From a virus: a stretch of DNA of 64,000 nt. The stretch's first letter is position 1. Each line of letters begins with the position of its first letter. Shown one piece after another: positions 1-9,581 of this stretch. Location: IMG/VR virus record IMGVR_UViG_3300034358_000044, positions 62,001 to 126,000 of that record; one strand, given 5' to 3'. A program made the position numbers and the translations under genes. The notes under the pieces were generated by a model that saw only the letters and a list, made by a program, of their open reading frames with translations, had not been told where the DNA came from and ran no database searches.

Positions 1-4
1 CCCG

Positions 5-1231
5 GTGGCGGTATCGACAGGGGCTACCCTCCTGCTGCACCTGGAGGCCATCCCAGGGCTCACCTGGACCCAGGTTGGTGACTACTACTCGGAGCCAACC
101 CTGGGAGGGGGTTGGTCGGTGTTCGGAACGACCTACGGCAAGGTGATTTCGGTCAACCTGAATACGGACCCAACGATGCCTTTGAAGAGCCTCCCCATGA
201 TCCTGGCCAGCATCACGTCAGGGCTGGGTCTGTACGGCTCAGCAGTGGAGTTCGTCTCGGACACCAATCGCATCCTGGTCATCGCCTCTGAGCCGAAGAT
301 TCAGACTCTCTCAGTGGTGCCCCCCTCAGGCCCACTTCTGGGATTCGTCTCCGACGTCGTGGGGGTTCACGGTACTCCGGCGAAGCGGGTCGTCTACGCC
401 ATGAACGAGCTCTTCAACGGGCTCATCATCGTGACGCTCAACTCGGACCAGTCAATCACCCTGACCTCCACGGATTCGACTCCTGGTGCGAAGATGCACC
501 TCTGGGGAACTGCGGTGACGGAGATGGGCTTCTCGACTGAGTTCGACTACTCGTTCGTGGCCTACTCGGATTCTGTCATGCTGGTGGAAGACGGGGTGTC
601 GGTCTCGCCCATTGGGCTTGTTGACGTGGGGGATGTCCTGTCGAGCCCAACCGGCTCGTCCACCATCAAGTCTCTGAGCTCGACGGTCATCACGCTGGAT
701 ACCCCCATCCCGACCTTCTTGGGCCCCGTCACCGTCACCAGTGGGCTCTACCTCGTGTGGGAGGAGCTGACTCGACAGCTCGATTCCTTCCTCGGGTCAT
801 GGGTCATCGGTCCCTATGCGTCCGACCTCACGGCACTCGACCAGGTCATCGCAGTCCTTGTTGGGTCGCCAACCTCCCCTAGGAGAAGTGAGGCAGTTGT
901 TCTCTTGGACGACTTGAGGACCAAGCTTCTCTCTTTGAGGGCAGGGCTTACCTCGACTACGGCTACACTTCCTGCTGGAGGAGGGTCGCAGGAGAAGGTT
1001 GTCGTGCAGGGCATCCTCGACATCTTCACCGAGAGAAAGTTCACCAGGGCAATAGACCTCTTCCTGAGGTGCAAGCTGCAGGAGGTCTTCCAGATTGACT
1101 GGCAGACCGCCTCCTACAGCGGTGACCTGATGAAGGCGGCAGAGGCAATCGCGCAGAACGACATCAAGTTCCCTGACAGCTCAAAGGATGAGGGCTTCGA
1201 GGTTCTTGGGGTCAGAGAGGTCTCTCGATGA
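5..1231 (+). CDS. Virion (tail/baseplate region) protein, 5' end probably cut
   Basis: Unrecognised 408-residue protein, the first of a chain of overlapping plus-strand virion genes. The frame is open to the left window edge and the only visible start is a GTG at base 5, so the true start may lie outside. The first two thirds are rich in Ser, Thr, Val and Gly with beta-strand character. They include a GD-x-L segment like the beta modules of the larger tail proteins downstream. The last 150 residues look helical (KVVVQGILDIFTERK region). It ends in an ATGA overlap with the next gene, which implies translational coupling. A tail role is inferred from position only. Confidence 0.75.
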   Translation: MAVSTGATLLLHLEAIPGLTWTQVGDYYSEPTLGGGWSVFGTTYGKVISVNLNTDPTMPLKSLPMILASITSGLGLYGSAVEFVSDTNRILVIASEPKIQTLSVVPPSGPLLGFVSDVVGVHGTPAKRVVYAMNELFNGLIIVTLNSDQSITLTSTDSTPGAKMHLWGTAVTEMGFSTEFDYSFVAYSDSVMLVEDGVSVSPIGLVDVGDVLSSPTGSSTIKSLSSTVITLDTPIPTFLGPVTVTSGLYLVWEELTRQLDSFLGSWVIGPYASDLTALDQVIAVLVGSPTSPRRSEAVVLLDDLRTKLLSLRAGLTSTTATLPAGGGSQEKVVVQGILDIFTERKFTRAIDLFLRCKLQEVFQIDWQTASYSGDLMKAAEAIAQNDIKFPDSSKDEGFEVLGVREVSR

Positions 1232-1590
1232 CCGTCAAGTTCCAGCCGGAGAACTTCCGTCAGATTCTGCACTCTGGGTACTCGGCTCTTCGTGGGCTGG
1301 AGGTCTCCAAGGCCCTCTCTGGTGTGACTCTGAACCACGTCATCAAGGGGCACATCGACTCCCTGAAGAGGGACTCACTCAGAGCTTCCTTTCTGGTGGA
1401 TGATCGTGGGGAGTCCTTGGGAGACCGCATCTCCCAGTGGGATCGTATCGACGAGATCGAGAAGATGTTCAAGGATGCCGTGAAGGCTCTGGAAGCTGCA
1501 GGGGATAGCACCGAGTCTCTCAATGCCCTGGGCATCACCTCTACCAAGGGAGACTACCTCTCCTCGTCTGGCACGAGTTCCAAGCTATGA
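1228..1590 (+). CDS. Small virion-operon protein, unknown
   Basis: 120 residues, mostly helical, starting MTVKFQPENFRQ. Its ATG overlaps the stop of the preceding gene (ATGA), and its own stop overlaps the next start in the same way, so the three genes are probably translated together. No domain recognised. The middle contains a charged stretch (RISQWDRIDEIEKMF) that could form a coiled coil. Position between tail genes suggests a baseplate or tail accessory protein. This is an inference. Confidence 0.75.
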   Translation: MTVKFQPENFRQILHSGYSALRGLEVSKALSGVTLNHVIKGHIDSLKRDSLRASFLVDDRGESLGDRISQWDRIDEIEKMFKDAVKALEAAGDSTESLNALGITSTKGDYLSSSGTSSKL

Positions 1591-2234
1591 AAGACTTCAG
1601 CATCATCTCGGCCAGGGTTCTCCTGCCAGTTCACTCGATTGCTCCCATTCGTGGGTTCAGGCCCCCCTCCATTGTGGTTCTTGGGTCCAAGCTCGATCTC
1701 ACGCAGGAGGTCTTCTACAACGAGATCAAGGTCTCGGAGTTCGCAGTAACGTCCTCCACCAGACTCATCGTTCGAATCCCTGAGTCGCAGATTGGAAGGG
1801 ACTTCACTGGTATTCAGATCTTCTCTTCCGTCAACCTGACACGCTCGACGGCCGCCCTCTCCTTTGAGCTCCCGCAACCGATGAAGCAGGTGGAGGGGTT
1901 GGAGAGGCTGATTCAGGCCTGGATGATTGTGTTCTTCACCACCCCTGGCTCTGACGTTTTTGATCCTAGTAGTGGCGGCGGAGTTCGAAGCATCATTGGG
2001 CGGAACACCGATGCATATGGTAGTGGTGTTTCAGCCGACCTGGCCATTGCCATTGATAGGACCAAGTCGGAGCTACTTCGACTGCAGTCGCAGAACTCCA
2101 GTATGCCTCTCAGTGAGAAGTTGTTGTCGGCGGAACTCACCTCGATGTCGTTTGACGCGACCACTACGACACTGAACGCGACGGTGAGCCTCAAGAACAT
2201 GCTCGGTGAACAGGCCCAAGTCTCTGTAAGGTGA
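1587..2234 (+). CDS. Virion-operon protein, unknown
   Basis: 215 residues. Starts at the ATG of an ATGA overlap with the upstream gene and ends three bases before the next start. The N-terminal half is beta-rich and Ig-like in feel (IVVLGSKLDLTQEVF, LIVRIPESQIG). The C-terminal half carries a helical segment with repeated Leu and Ser and then a beta tail. No family recognised. Located directly before the baseplate-J-like gene, so it is likely a baseplate or tail component. Confidence 0.75.
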   Translation: MKDFSIISARVLLPVHSIAPIRGFRPPSIVVLGSKLDLTQEVFYNEIKVSEFAVTSSTRLIVRIPESQIGRDFTGIQIFSSVNLTRSTAALSFELPQPMKQVEGLERLIQAWMIVFFTTPGSDVFDPSSGGGVRSIIGRNTDAYGSGVSADLAIAIDRTKSELLRLQSQNSSMPLSEKLLSAELTSMSFDATTTTLNATVSLKNMLGEQAQVSVR

Positions 2235-2237
2235 CGC

Positions 2238-5200
2238 ATGGCATCGACTGACCTCAAGACTTTCCTGGAGAACCGCCTCACGGTTCTGGATCCGTCCATC
2301 GACCTGTCTGCAGGCTCGCCTGCCCAGGTGCAGTTCATCTCCCCAGTCATCTCCTACCTGGGGACGGACCCGATTGAGACGGACATCAAGACATTCATCC
2401 TGGACAGGTTCCAGCAGGAGTTCCCGGAGGTCTTCTCCGGTGACCCTGGTGTGGTCAGCGATACCTTCATCAAGCCCACCATCCTGATGTTGGAGCCCTT
2501 CAAGCGGGAGATTCAGTCCATCAAGAGGAACCAGTCCCTCAAGGACCCAACCCTCCTCTCCGATGATGACGCAGATGCCCTCGTTGCCAACTTCTTTGAC
2601 GAACGGAGAGCAGGCGGGCTGTCGAGTGGTATAGCTCGTGTCTACTTCGCCAATCCGAGCAACGTCCAGGTGGAGCCGACGAGTCGGGTCTTCACGGCCA
2701 GTGGGTTGAACTTCTTCCCAGTCTCTCCCAGTGCCATTTCGGCAGAGGAGATGGTCTTCAACAAGACCGGTGGTCTCTACTTCATGGACTTCATGGTCCA
2801 GGCAGAGGCAACTGGGACGGAGTACAACATCTCCAAGAACTCCCTCACAGGAGTCCAGGGGATTTCAGGGGCCATCAAGGTCGACAATCCCAGGGACTTC
2901 ACTGATGGGACTGCGTCTCTGAGCACCGAGACCTTCGTCGATCAGGCCAGGGGGTCGCTGACCGAACGTTCCCTGGTCACTCGTCGAGGCGCAACGGCCA
3001 TCCTCCGGGAGAACTTCCAGGGTATGGTTCGTGCCGTTCAGGTCATCGGTGCAGGGGATCCTGAGATGCAGCGGGACATCCTCTCTGCCACCTCCCCAGG
3101 CCACGCCTTCCTCACCGGCAAGGTCGGCATCTACAAGCAGATGGCCTACGTCCGCTGCCGGACGATGGACGTTGGGGATGCCTCCGAGCCCGTGGTTGCT
3201 CCTGGCGACCAGGTCTACCTCTACCTGAATCAGGGGCTCTACCCTCTCATTCCTCAGCAGAATCGCTTCGTGCGGCTCACCATTGCTGAGGTCATCCTGG
3301 GACCGCTCCAGCACGCCACCAGTCCTGAGTTCCAGGTCTCCTACCTGTTGAGGTACGTCGAGAGTCCCCCAGCCGCCTTGGTTGGCGGGGCGTACTTCGA
3401 GGGAGGCATCATCAAGAAGGGGACCGTGACCGTGTCCTCTCTTCCTGGGGCGCTCCTGTCTGACCCGGTGACGGTCAGATCTCAGAAGGTCCATCTGCTG
3501 GGGCACTCCGACGTCTACGTCCGACCAGTGTCTCAGACGGTCTCGACGGTGGTCGTCAACTCCCTCTCGGCAGACCCTGGAGACTCCAGCCTGCAGAGGT
3601 TCTCCCTCTCCACCTTTGCCTCAAATAGGGTGACTGACTCCATCAACTTCGATTCGGCAAAGGTGCGGCAAGGGGACTACCTCATCATCGAGTCAGGGGT
3701 CGATGTCGGGTCCTACACCATCAAGGCGGTCAACGGGTCTTCCCTCTACCTTGGGTCCAACCTCACTGCCACAGCTACTAACGTCAAGTACCGCATCATC
3801 AGCAACCTGACGTTCAACCCTTTCGCTCCCAGGGTGCTGAAGATTCCATTCGGTACGGTGCCCCACAACGACCTCCAAACGGTCATCGGGTCCAAGACGT
3901 TCACGCTCACGGCTCCTTCATCGGATCTCCTGAACTATGGAGTGAAGGTGGGAGACGTTCTCAAGCTTTCTTCTGCCATCGATCCGGACGAGTTCACCAT
4001 CACCGGGTTCATCGACGGACAGCATGTCTTGGTGGATCGAGCTGCAGCAGGATCCGAGTCCGGCATCAGCTACGAGATCTACACGCCCTTGGAAGCAGTA
4101 CAGCGGCCACTGGTCCGTATCAAGGAGCTGCAGGTCCTAGACTCTGCTAAGCAGGTCACCGGAGTCTCCATCCCTCCTTCTGAGCCTGTGGGGGTTGTTC
4201 CTGCCGGCAACTTCACCTCTGCCCAGGTCGTTGGCTTTGGACAGAAGGCCAGCGCCTTCATCCTTCCCGACCTGACTCCCTTCGTGGTTGCGCTACCCTC
4301 TGTGAGTCGCTCTTCCAGCCCTCCAGGACGGTACTCTGCTGCCTTTTTGAAGAGCATCGGTTTCTATGGTGCAGTGGTCTTCGAGGATGTGGGAGTCGAC
4401 GGTAGACCCTCGGACGAGTTCGACTACATCCCGTCCATGTTCGGGCAGTGCAGCTACGTCGTACTCACGGCCGAGGACACGACCGACGTCGAGAACTTCC
4501 CACCTGTGGATCCGAAACCAGGAGACGCCCTCACCCTGAAGAGTGGCCCCAACGCTGGGAACTACCTCATCAAGGACGTCATCAAGTTCCGCTACTGGGT
4601 AACTGGTGCTCAGGTCTGGGCGTACATCGTTCAAGTCTACGGTTCCTTCCGAGTCGATGTCCTCGGACAGCTCACTGCCTTCCTGAATGACACAGAAGGG
4701 CTGTTCCCTGGTACTGGGTGCGCCGTGCCCAAGTTGGACATCATGACAGCCGATGTGACTGTACCGTCCTACCTGCAGACCACGTTGTACTCGACGATGG
4801 GGACGAAGCTGCGCCTGGCACTCGCTGCCTACGGGGTGTCCCCGCTGTCCCTGCCCTCGGCTGCAGAACTTCAGACTGCCATCGACTCAATGTTCCTGCT
4901 CCGGTACGAGTACGGAACTCCGGCGCGTGGAGTCCTCCGTACGTTCTTCTCGCACCCAACACTCTTTCAGCAGAACACCTCTGCGAACCTGAACCCGACA
5001 ACCTACTCCTTCAAGACTCCTGCAGGAGATCTTCTCAAGTTCAGAACGGATCCGTCTCGGTACTCCAAGCACGAGATGGTTCCTCCGAGGTTGGAGAGCG
5101 ACTCCGACCCGCTCCTCTACCCGCGAGATGGGGAGCAGTTCTACCTCATTCACTACTCTGCAAACACCGTCCCCTTCACGGTGGGAGCAACCCTCATTGG

Positions 5201-6899
5201 ACCTACTACTACAGCCACCATAGTGGCAGACAGCCGAGAGGGCACTACGGGAGTACTGACCGTGAGGAGCCTTACTGGCTCGACCTCCATGGGGGTTTCC
5301 ATCACGGATGATTCAGGGACCGGAGCTTCTGCCATCTTGGTGGGGCTTGAGAGGGGCGTCACGTTCTCCAGCTCTTCTCGTGAGTCGATGTTCAACCTGG
5401 GTATCCGCCCTGGGGACGTGTTCGGAGTCCACGAAGAGTTCAAGCTGCATGGGAGCTATGGGACAGCGGGCACTGGGCACAAGAACTACATGTCCTCGGT
5501 GCAGACGGTCTTCAACTCGACCCAGGTCACCTTTCCGAATAGCCCCAGTCCCTTCGTCCCGGACATGGTTGGTGGGATGCTCTTCATCGAGGAGGGAAAG
5601 GACAAGGGTGGCTACCGTATCGTCAAGGTCATCGATGGGAAGAATCTGGTCCTAGATGCTCCCATGACGGAGTCGACTCCTACGGCCATCCTGAGCGGCT
5701 CCATTGTGTCGTACGGGTACACTTTGTCGCAGAATCGAGTCACGAGTCTGACTCCGGTTTTCACTCCTGCGCATGTGAACAAGTACCTGACTATGTACGG
5801 AGTCGATTTGGAGTTCCAGGGTTCGTACAGAATCAAGAGTGTGCCAGCCCCCAACATTGTCGAGCTCGATCGCTCTGCGTTTTCCGACTTCCCCAGCACC
5901 GCAGTACCCAATGGGTTGTGGGTCATCACCGATGCTCCAAGTGCTGAGCCAAAGAAGCTTGGTAGTCCCGCCACGGGGACGGAGCTCGTAGCGACGCGCC
6001 CCATTCGCATCTACAGGAACTTCGAGACTGAGATGCACATCACGCTGGTGGATCCAAGCCCAGATGTCTCTACCATCGGACTGGGGGTCGGAGCTTTGGG
6101 CTACGGGGTGAAGGAACCCTTCCGCATCTTCCGACCGGATGTTCGAAGGGTGAACCCCTACGAGATGTCCCTGAGTCAGATGAACGGTCTCTACTACTTC
6201 GATTCTGAAGTGGTGTCGTTGGGGCCCAACCCGTCGAACAACCTCAGCACCAACAGCTATCTCACGGTGGATGAAGGGACCTACGAGTCGGACGGCTACC
6301 ACCACCTGGTCGATGACTACACGTTGACCTACTCGACCCAGGAGACTGGAAAGCTCTTCATCCCGAGCTCCATTCTTCCACTGAGCAGCCCGGATAGTCT
6401 GGACAATCGGCTTTCCTTGGTGGGCGTCCCCCTGCAGATCTCCTACGAACGGGGAGACGTGGTTCAGCAGGTCCAGGACTTCCTGTCTTCCCCAGAGGAC
6501 AGAACGACGACGGCCAACATGCTGGCCCGACACTTCCTCCCGTCCTACGTCTACTACTCCGCCGACTACATCGGAGGGTCAGACGCTGGAGTCATCGCCA
6601 AGGACATCATCAGCCACATCGACAACCTGGCTGTCGAGACTGCCATAGACGTCTCCGTCGTGCAGAAGCTCATCGAGAACAGGGGAGGCAACGTCGAGAC
6701 TCCCACGGCCATTGCCATCCTCCTGCACGACTGGGACAGAAGGCAGTGGGTCGAGTTCAGTGAGAACCGGATTGGAGGGACAGTAACTTTGGTCCCCTAC
6801 AACGGAACTCCCAGGGTGTCGTACTTCGTTCCAGGACCGGATGTCTCGGGGCAGTCGCCCATTCCTGATGGGGAGCGTACGTACCTCAATCGCCTATAG
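2238..6899 (+). CDS. Giant baseplate-J/wedge-like tail protein
   Basis: 1553 residues. The N-terminal 130 residues (FLENRLTVLDPSIDL, then SPVISYLG) resemble the start of baseplate J / wedge proteins of contractile-tailed phages, which open with a segment of the type D-P-S-hydrophobic-D-L-x-x-G-S-P. The remainder is beta-rich. It has at least four copies of a module with the pattern GD-x-L-x-I-x-x-G-x-x-x-G-x-Y-x-I, for example GDYLIIESGVDVGSYTI and GDALTLKSGPNAGNYLI. It is far longer than usual baseplate J proteins (about 300-500 residues), so the modules look like an expansion. Stop codon is TAG. It overlaps the convergent minus-strand gene by 14 bp. Confidence 0.8.
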   Translation: MASTDLKTFLENRLTVLDPSIDLSAGSPAQVQFISPVISYLGTDPIETDIKTFILDRFQQEFPEVFSGDPGVVSDTFIKPTILMLEPFKREIQSIKRNQSLKDPTLLSDDDADALVANFFDERRAGGLSSGIARVYFANPSNVQVEPTSRVFTASGLNFFPVSPSAISAEEMVFNKTGGLYFMDFMVQAEATGTEYNISKNSLTGVQGISGAIKVDNPRDFTDGTASLSTETFVDQARGSLTERSLVTRRGATAILRENFQGMVRAVQVIGAGDPEMQRDILSATSPGHAFLTGKVGIYKQMAYVRCRTMDVGDASEPVVAPGDQVYLYLNQGLYPLIPQQNRFVRLTIAEVILGPLQHATSPEFQVSYLLRYVESPPAALVGGAYFEGGIIKKGTVTVSSLPGALLSDPVTVRSQKVHLLGHSDVYVRPVSQTVSTVVVNSLSADPGDSSLQRFSLSTFASNRVTDSINFDSAKVRQGDYLIIESGVDVGSYTIKAVNGSSLYLGSNLTATATNVKYRIISNLTFNPFAPRVLKIPFGTVPHNDLQTVIGSKTFTLTAPSSDLLNYGVKVGDVLKLSSAIDPDEFTITGFIDGQHVLVDRAAAGSESGISYEIYTPLEAVQRPLVRIKELQVLDSAKQVTGVSIPPSEPVGVVPAGNFTSAQVVGFGQKASAFILPDLTPFVVALPSVSRSSSPPGRYSAAFLKSIGFYGAVVFEDVGVDGRPSDEFDYIPSMFGQCSYVVLTAEDTTDVENFPPVDPKPGDALTLKSGPNAGNYLIKDVIKFRYWVTGAQVWAYIVQVYGSFRVDVLGQLTAFLNDTEGLFPGTGCAVPKLDIMTADVTVPSYLQTTLYSTMGTKLRLALAAYGVSPLSLPSAAELQTAIDSMFLLRYEYGTPARGVLRTFFSHPTLFQQNTSANLNPTTYSFKTPAGDLLKFRTDPSRYSKHEMVPPRLESDSDPLLYPRDGEQFYLIHYSANTVPFTVGATLIGPTTTATIVADSREGTTGVLTVRSLTGSTSMGVSITDDSGTGASAILVGLERGVTFSSSSRESMFNLGIRPGDVFGVHEEFKLHGSYGTAGTGHKNYMSSVQTVFNSTQVTFPNSPSPFVPDMVGGMLFIEEGKDKGGYRIVKVIDGKNLVLDAPMTESTPTAILSGSIVSYGYTLSQNRVTSLTPVFTPAHVNKYLTMYGVDLEFQGSYRIKSVPAPNIVELDRSAFSDFPSTAVPNGLWVITDAPSAEPKKLGSPATGTELVATRPIRIYRNFETEMHITLVDPSPDVSTIGLGVGALGYGVKEPFRIFRPDVRRVNPYEMSLSQMNGLYYFDSEVVSLGPNPSNNLSTNSYLTVDEGTYESDGYHHLVDDYTLTYSTQETGKLFIPSSILPLSSPDSLDNRLSLVGVPLQISYERGDVVQQVQDFLSSPEDRTTTANMLARHFLPSYVYYSADYIGGSDAGVIAKDIISHIDNLAVETAIDVSVVQKLIENRGGNVETPTAIAILLHDWDRRQWVEFSENRIGGTVTLVPYNGTPRVSYFVPGPDVSGQSPIPDGERTYLNRL

Positions 6900-7170
6900 G
6901 CAGCTTCGGCATCGAGACGATTATTCTGGAGTTGGGGTCGAACTCTGTCTCACATTGAGAACAACGAAGAAGCATATTCGGTAGTGGTGATCCGCGACTG
7001 AATGGATTCTTCGGATTCACAAACTGAGAATTGGCGTAGGAGCCGCAAGAAGGGCAGGCACTGTTCCTGAAAAACGCCTGCTCTTTTTTGACAAGGGGAG
7101 TAAGGATGTCTTCCTGGCCCTCCAGGAGCTTCCAAATTTCATCTTGGGTCAATGGCTTTCGTTGAGTCAT
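6886..7170 (-). CDS. Small zinc-ribbon protein on the opposite strand
   Basis: 94 residues from the ATG at 7170 (a GTG at 7176 would add two). It has two CxxC knuckles, CPSCG and CSQCE, about 33 residues apart, forming a likely zinc ribbon. The N-terminal half is helical (QDEIWKLLEGQED). It is the only minus-strand gene among the plus-strand tail genes. Its 3' end overlaps the baseplate gene by 14 bp, and its 5' end stops about 30 bp before the next virion start. The opposite orientation suggests different timing of expression, perhaps as a regulator or later insertion. Function unknown. Confidence 0.65.
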   Translation of the reverse strand: MTQRKPLTQDEIWKLLEGQEDILTPLVKKEQAFFRNSACPSCGSYANSQFVNPKNPFSRGSPLPNMLLRCSQCETEFDPNSRIIVSMPKLPIGD

Positions 7171-7202
7171 ACTCACGCTGTCTCTCAGGGGAGGTACACG
7201 AG

Positions 7203-9581
7203 ATGGGCCTACGGCTTGTGAACATGTTTCCGAGAACGCCCTCGGACTACGTCAAGCCTGGGCAACCCCTCCTGCTCGGATTGCGGTCGGATGGCATAGC
7301 GGCGTCACCTGCAGGAAGTGTAGTGCTCGGCACCTTTCAGGCTGCCATGGGGTATACCTCCGTTCAAAACGGCGGGCTACTCCCAGAGAGCAGTATCGTG
7401 CTTCCCAAGATAGGGGCTTCAGTCTCTCTTGATTCGGCAGAGCGTGTGAGGCCTGCTGGTCCTGAGATTCTCAGGATTCCATTCGGAACCGGAATCAAGC
7501 TGACTACCACTGGGACCGTCAATCCGACAGGCGTCTACGCCGTTCAGGTGCCGATCGATCCAGCAGCCTCTGTCATGGGCTACTTCAAGTTCAAGACGAA
7601 CTCGACGTGGACCCTAGGTACGCATGACTGGTGCGACCTCTTCAACATGACGGGTATCTACCTGGGTGTGGAGTACGGTCCTGCCAACACCATGTGCTGG
7701 GCCTCTCTTCGTGGAAGCCCTGCTGGGGTAGGGTCTCTTGTCGTTGGTGGCCCACTGCAGACCTTCGGGTCCCCAAGGCCTGGGCAGCGTCAGATTCCTT
7801 TTACGTGGGGCTCACTTCCCAACGGCTCTGTGGTGGAGGTGTGGATCGTCTTCAACCTTGCTGGGTACGCAGCACCATTCACCCCGGCCAATGTTCCAGT
7901 GGTGGAGGTGTGGACCAAGGCACCTATGGACTCTGTCCCAGTGCTACGTACTTCTGCCTCTCCTCTCCTTCTCAGTGCGCTCGGTACCTTTCCATCTTCT
8001 TCGTCTCATTTCGACAACTCCCGACCAGGAGCTTCTGACCAAGCCACGCTGTACTTTGGAAACGCGAGTCCTGGGAGCGACTCGTTCGAGCTCCTCGACT
8101 GGGCTCTCTTTCCCGACTACCGGGTAGCCGTAAGGAACGGGGAGGCCTTCGGTCCGACCAAGCTCACCATTCGTTCCGACAGCCCCTACCTCTACAAGTG
8201 CGCAGATGGGAGGCCGACGAAGCTTGCTCCAGGGCGGTGGTTCTTTCTCCCTGGAGATGGCTTCCATCCACCGATTGACTACCTCTACTACGCTCCTACG
8301 AAAGCCACCCCATCGTACCTCGTCGTGGAGAAGAGCTTTGGAAGTGGCGCTGGATACTACCGGGAAGAGCCGCGCCTTTTCCGAATGGAAGACGGTGCAG
8401 TCATAGAGGCCTTTCTGTCGGTCGAGTCCATCGCCAAGGTGGCTGATTCGGTAGGAGCAGGCATCTCCATTGATGACGGCCACCGTCTCTTCCAGCTCGC
8501 ATTCCTAGAGACGGACTCTCGACGTACACTGGGCCTCTTCAATGGGGTACCTGGTGGGAGTCTGGTCGATGGATACTTCACTCCATCAGCAGGAGACGAC
8601 CAGTTCTTGGACTGGAGAAGTCTCAAGCTTGTGCGTCTCGTCGTGGACAGGCTGCGTGGGAGAGTCTCCTTGTTCGTGGACGGGGTGCGGTACCTCGATC
8701 GCCCACTGACGGACTTCCCTGGGTCCACCTCCAACGCTGGCAGGATGTCCTTTGGGCATCTGGAGTCCTCCGCATCACAGGCGAAGCTCAACGTCTCCTT
8801 CCTGAGCTACCTCACCAGGTACGTCGCCTGGGAGCTCGATGAGCACCTTCTTCCAGAGGCTGCTCCTGCAGCCATGACCTGGCGCGTTTTCGGTGCTGCT
8901 ACGAAGGCGCTGAGCCCGGACTTCTCCAGTCTCCTCATCACCAAGCCGGATGTCGGCACCATCGGTTCGAGAGGGTTCTACTCGAAGCTGGTGCCCACCT
9001 TTGATGAGCGTCACGGTCTCCAGCTCGACTTCAAGATGAAGGTGGTGGGGTACGCCGACTCGCACGGGACTGCCTTCGCCAAGATGACCTGGGTTGGGAC
9101 AGGAGTTCAAATCTACCTCGGGAACAAGGTTCTTCACCTTGGGTGCTTCGACTGCGGCTCCAGTGGGCGAGTCGTTGGAATCGTGCCTGGGTCTGGGTCG
9201 ACCGAGGACATCATCAACCAGACTCCTCTGGGTCGTGCGTTTTCATCGCAGGTGGACTGGACCGAAGCTACCCTTTTTCGAGTGAGCTACCGGCCCTACG
9301 ACAGAGTCGAAGTATGGGTCGACAACATTCCCTCTGGTCCCGTCATCTCGATTCCCTGGTTGAATGACACAGACGGATTCGATCTACCGCAGGACACGAC
9401 ACCGCCTTCTGTAGCCTTTGGGCACTTCGATGGGGCGACCTCCAGCGTCTCTGCGTGGGAGTTCTTCCGCTACGGAGTAGGGAATGGCTATGAGGTCGCC
9501 ATTGAGCCGCTGTTCCCAGATGGTCTGAAGGAGTACTTCTTCGGTGGGCGCACTCTCCTTCATACGGAGTTCGACGAGTGA
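7203..9581 (+). CDS. LamG-like tail/receptor-binding protein candidate
   Basis: 792 residues from the ATG at 7203, which has a strong GGGGAGG ribosome site seven bases upstream. An upstream in-frame ATG at 7152 lacks one and would overlap the minus-strand gene. Several segments look like concanavalin A / LamG sandwich folds, such as RVSLFVDGVRYLDRPL and RVEVWVDNIPSGP, each followed by a GHLE or GHFD segment. Such domains bind sugars, so this could contact the host surface. It ends in an ATGA-type overlap with the next gene. Confidence 0.75.
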   Translation: MGLRLVNMFPRTPSDYVKPGQPLLLGLRSDGIAASPAGSVVLGTFQAAMGYTSVQNGGLLPESSIVLPKIGASVSLDSAERVRPAGPEILRIPFGTGIKLTTTGTVNPTGVYAVQVPIDPAASVMGYFKFKTNSTWTLGTHDWCDLFNMTGIYLGVEYGPANTMCWASLRGSPAGVGSLVVGGPLQTFGSPRPGQRQIPFTWGSLPNGSVVEVWIVFNLAGYAAPFTPANVPVVEVWTKAPMDSVPVLRTSASPLLLSALGTFPSSSSHFDNSRPGASDQATLYFGNASPGSDSFELLDWALFPDYRVAVRNGEAFGPTKLTIRSDSPYLYKCADGRPTKLAPGRWFFLPGDGFHPPIDYLYYAPTKATPSYLVVEKSFGSGAGYYREEPRLFRMEDGAVIEAFLSVESIAKVADSVGAGISIDDGHRLFQLAFLETDSRRTLGLFNGVPGGSLVDGYFTPSAGDDQFLDWRSLKLVRLVVDRLRGRVSLFVDGVRYLDRPLTDFPGSTSNAGRMSFGHLESSASQAKLNVSFLSYLTRYVAWELDEHLLPEAAPAAMTWRVFGAATKALSPDFSSLLITKPDVGTIGSRGFYSKLVPTFDERHGLQLDFKMKVVGYADSHGTAFAKMTWVGTGVQIYLGNKVLHLGCFDCGSSGRVVGIVPGSGSTEDIINQTPLGRAFSSQVDWTEATLFRVSYRPYDRVEVWVDNIPSGPVISIPWLNDTDGFDLPQDTTPPSVAFGHFDGATSSVSAWEFFRYGVGNGYEVAIEPLFPDGLKEYFFGGRTLLHTEFDE

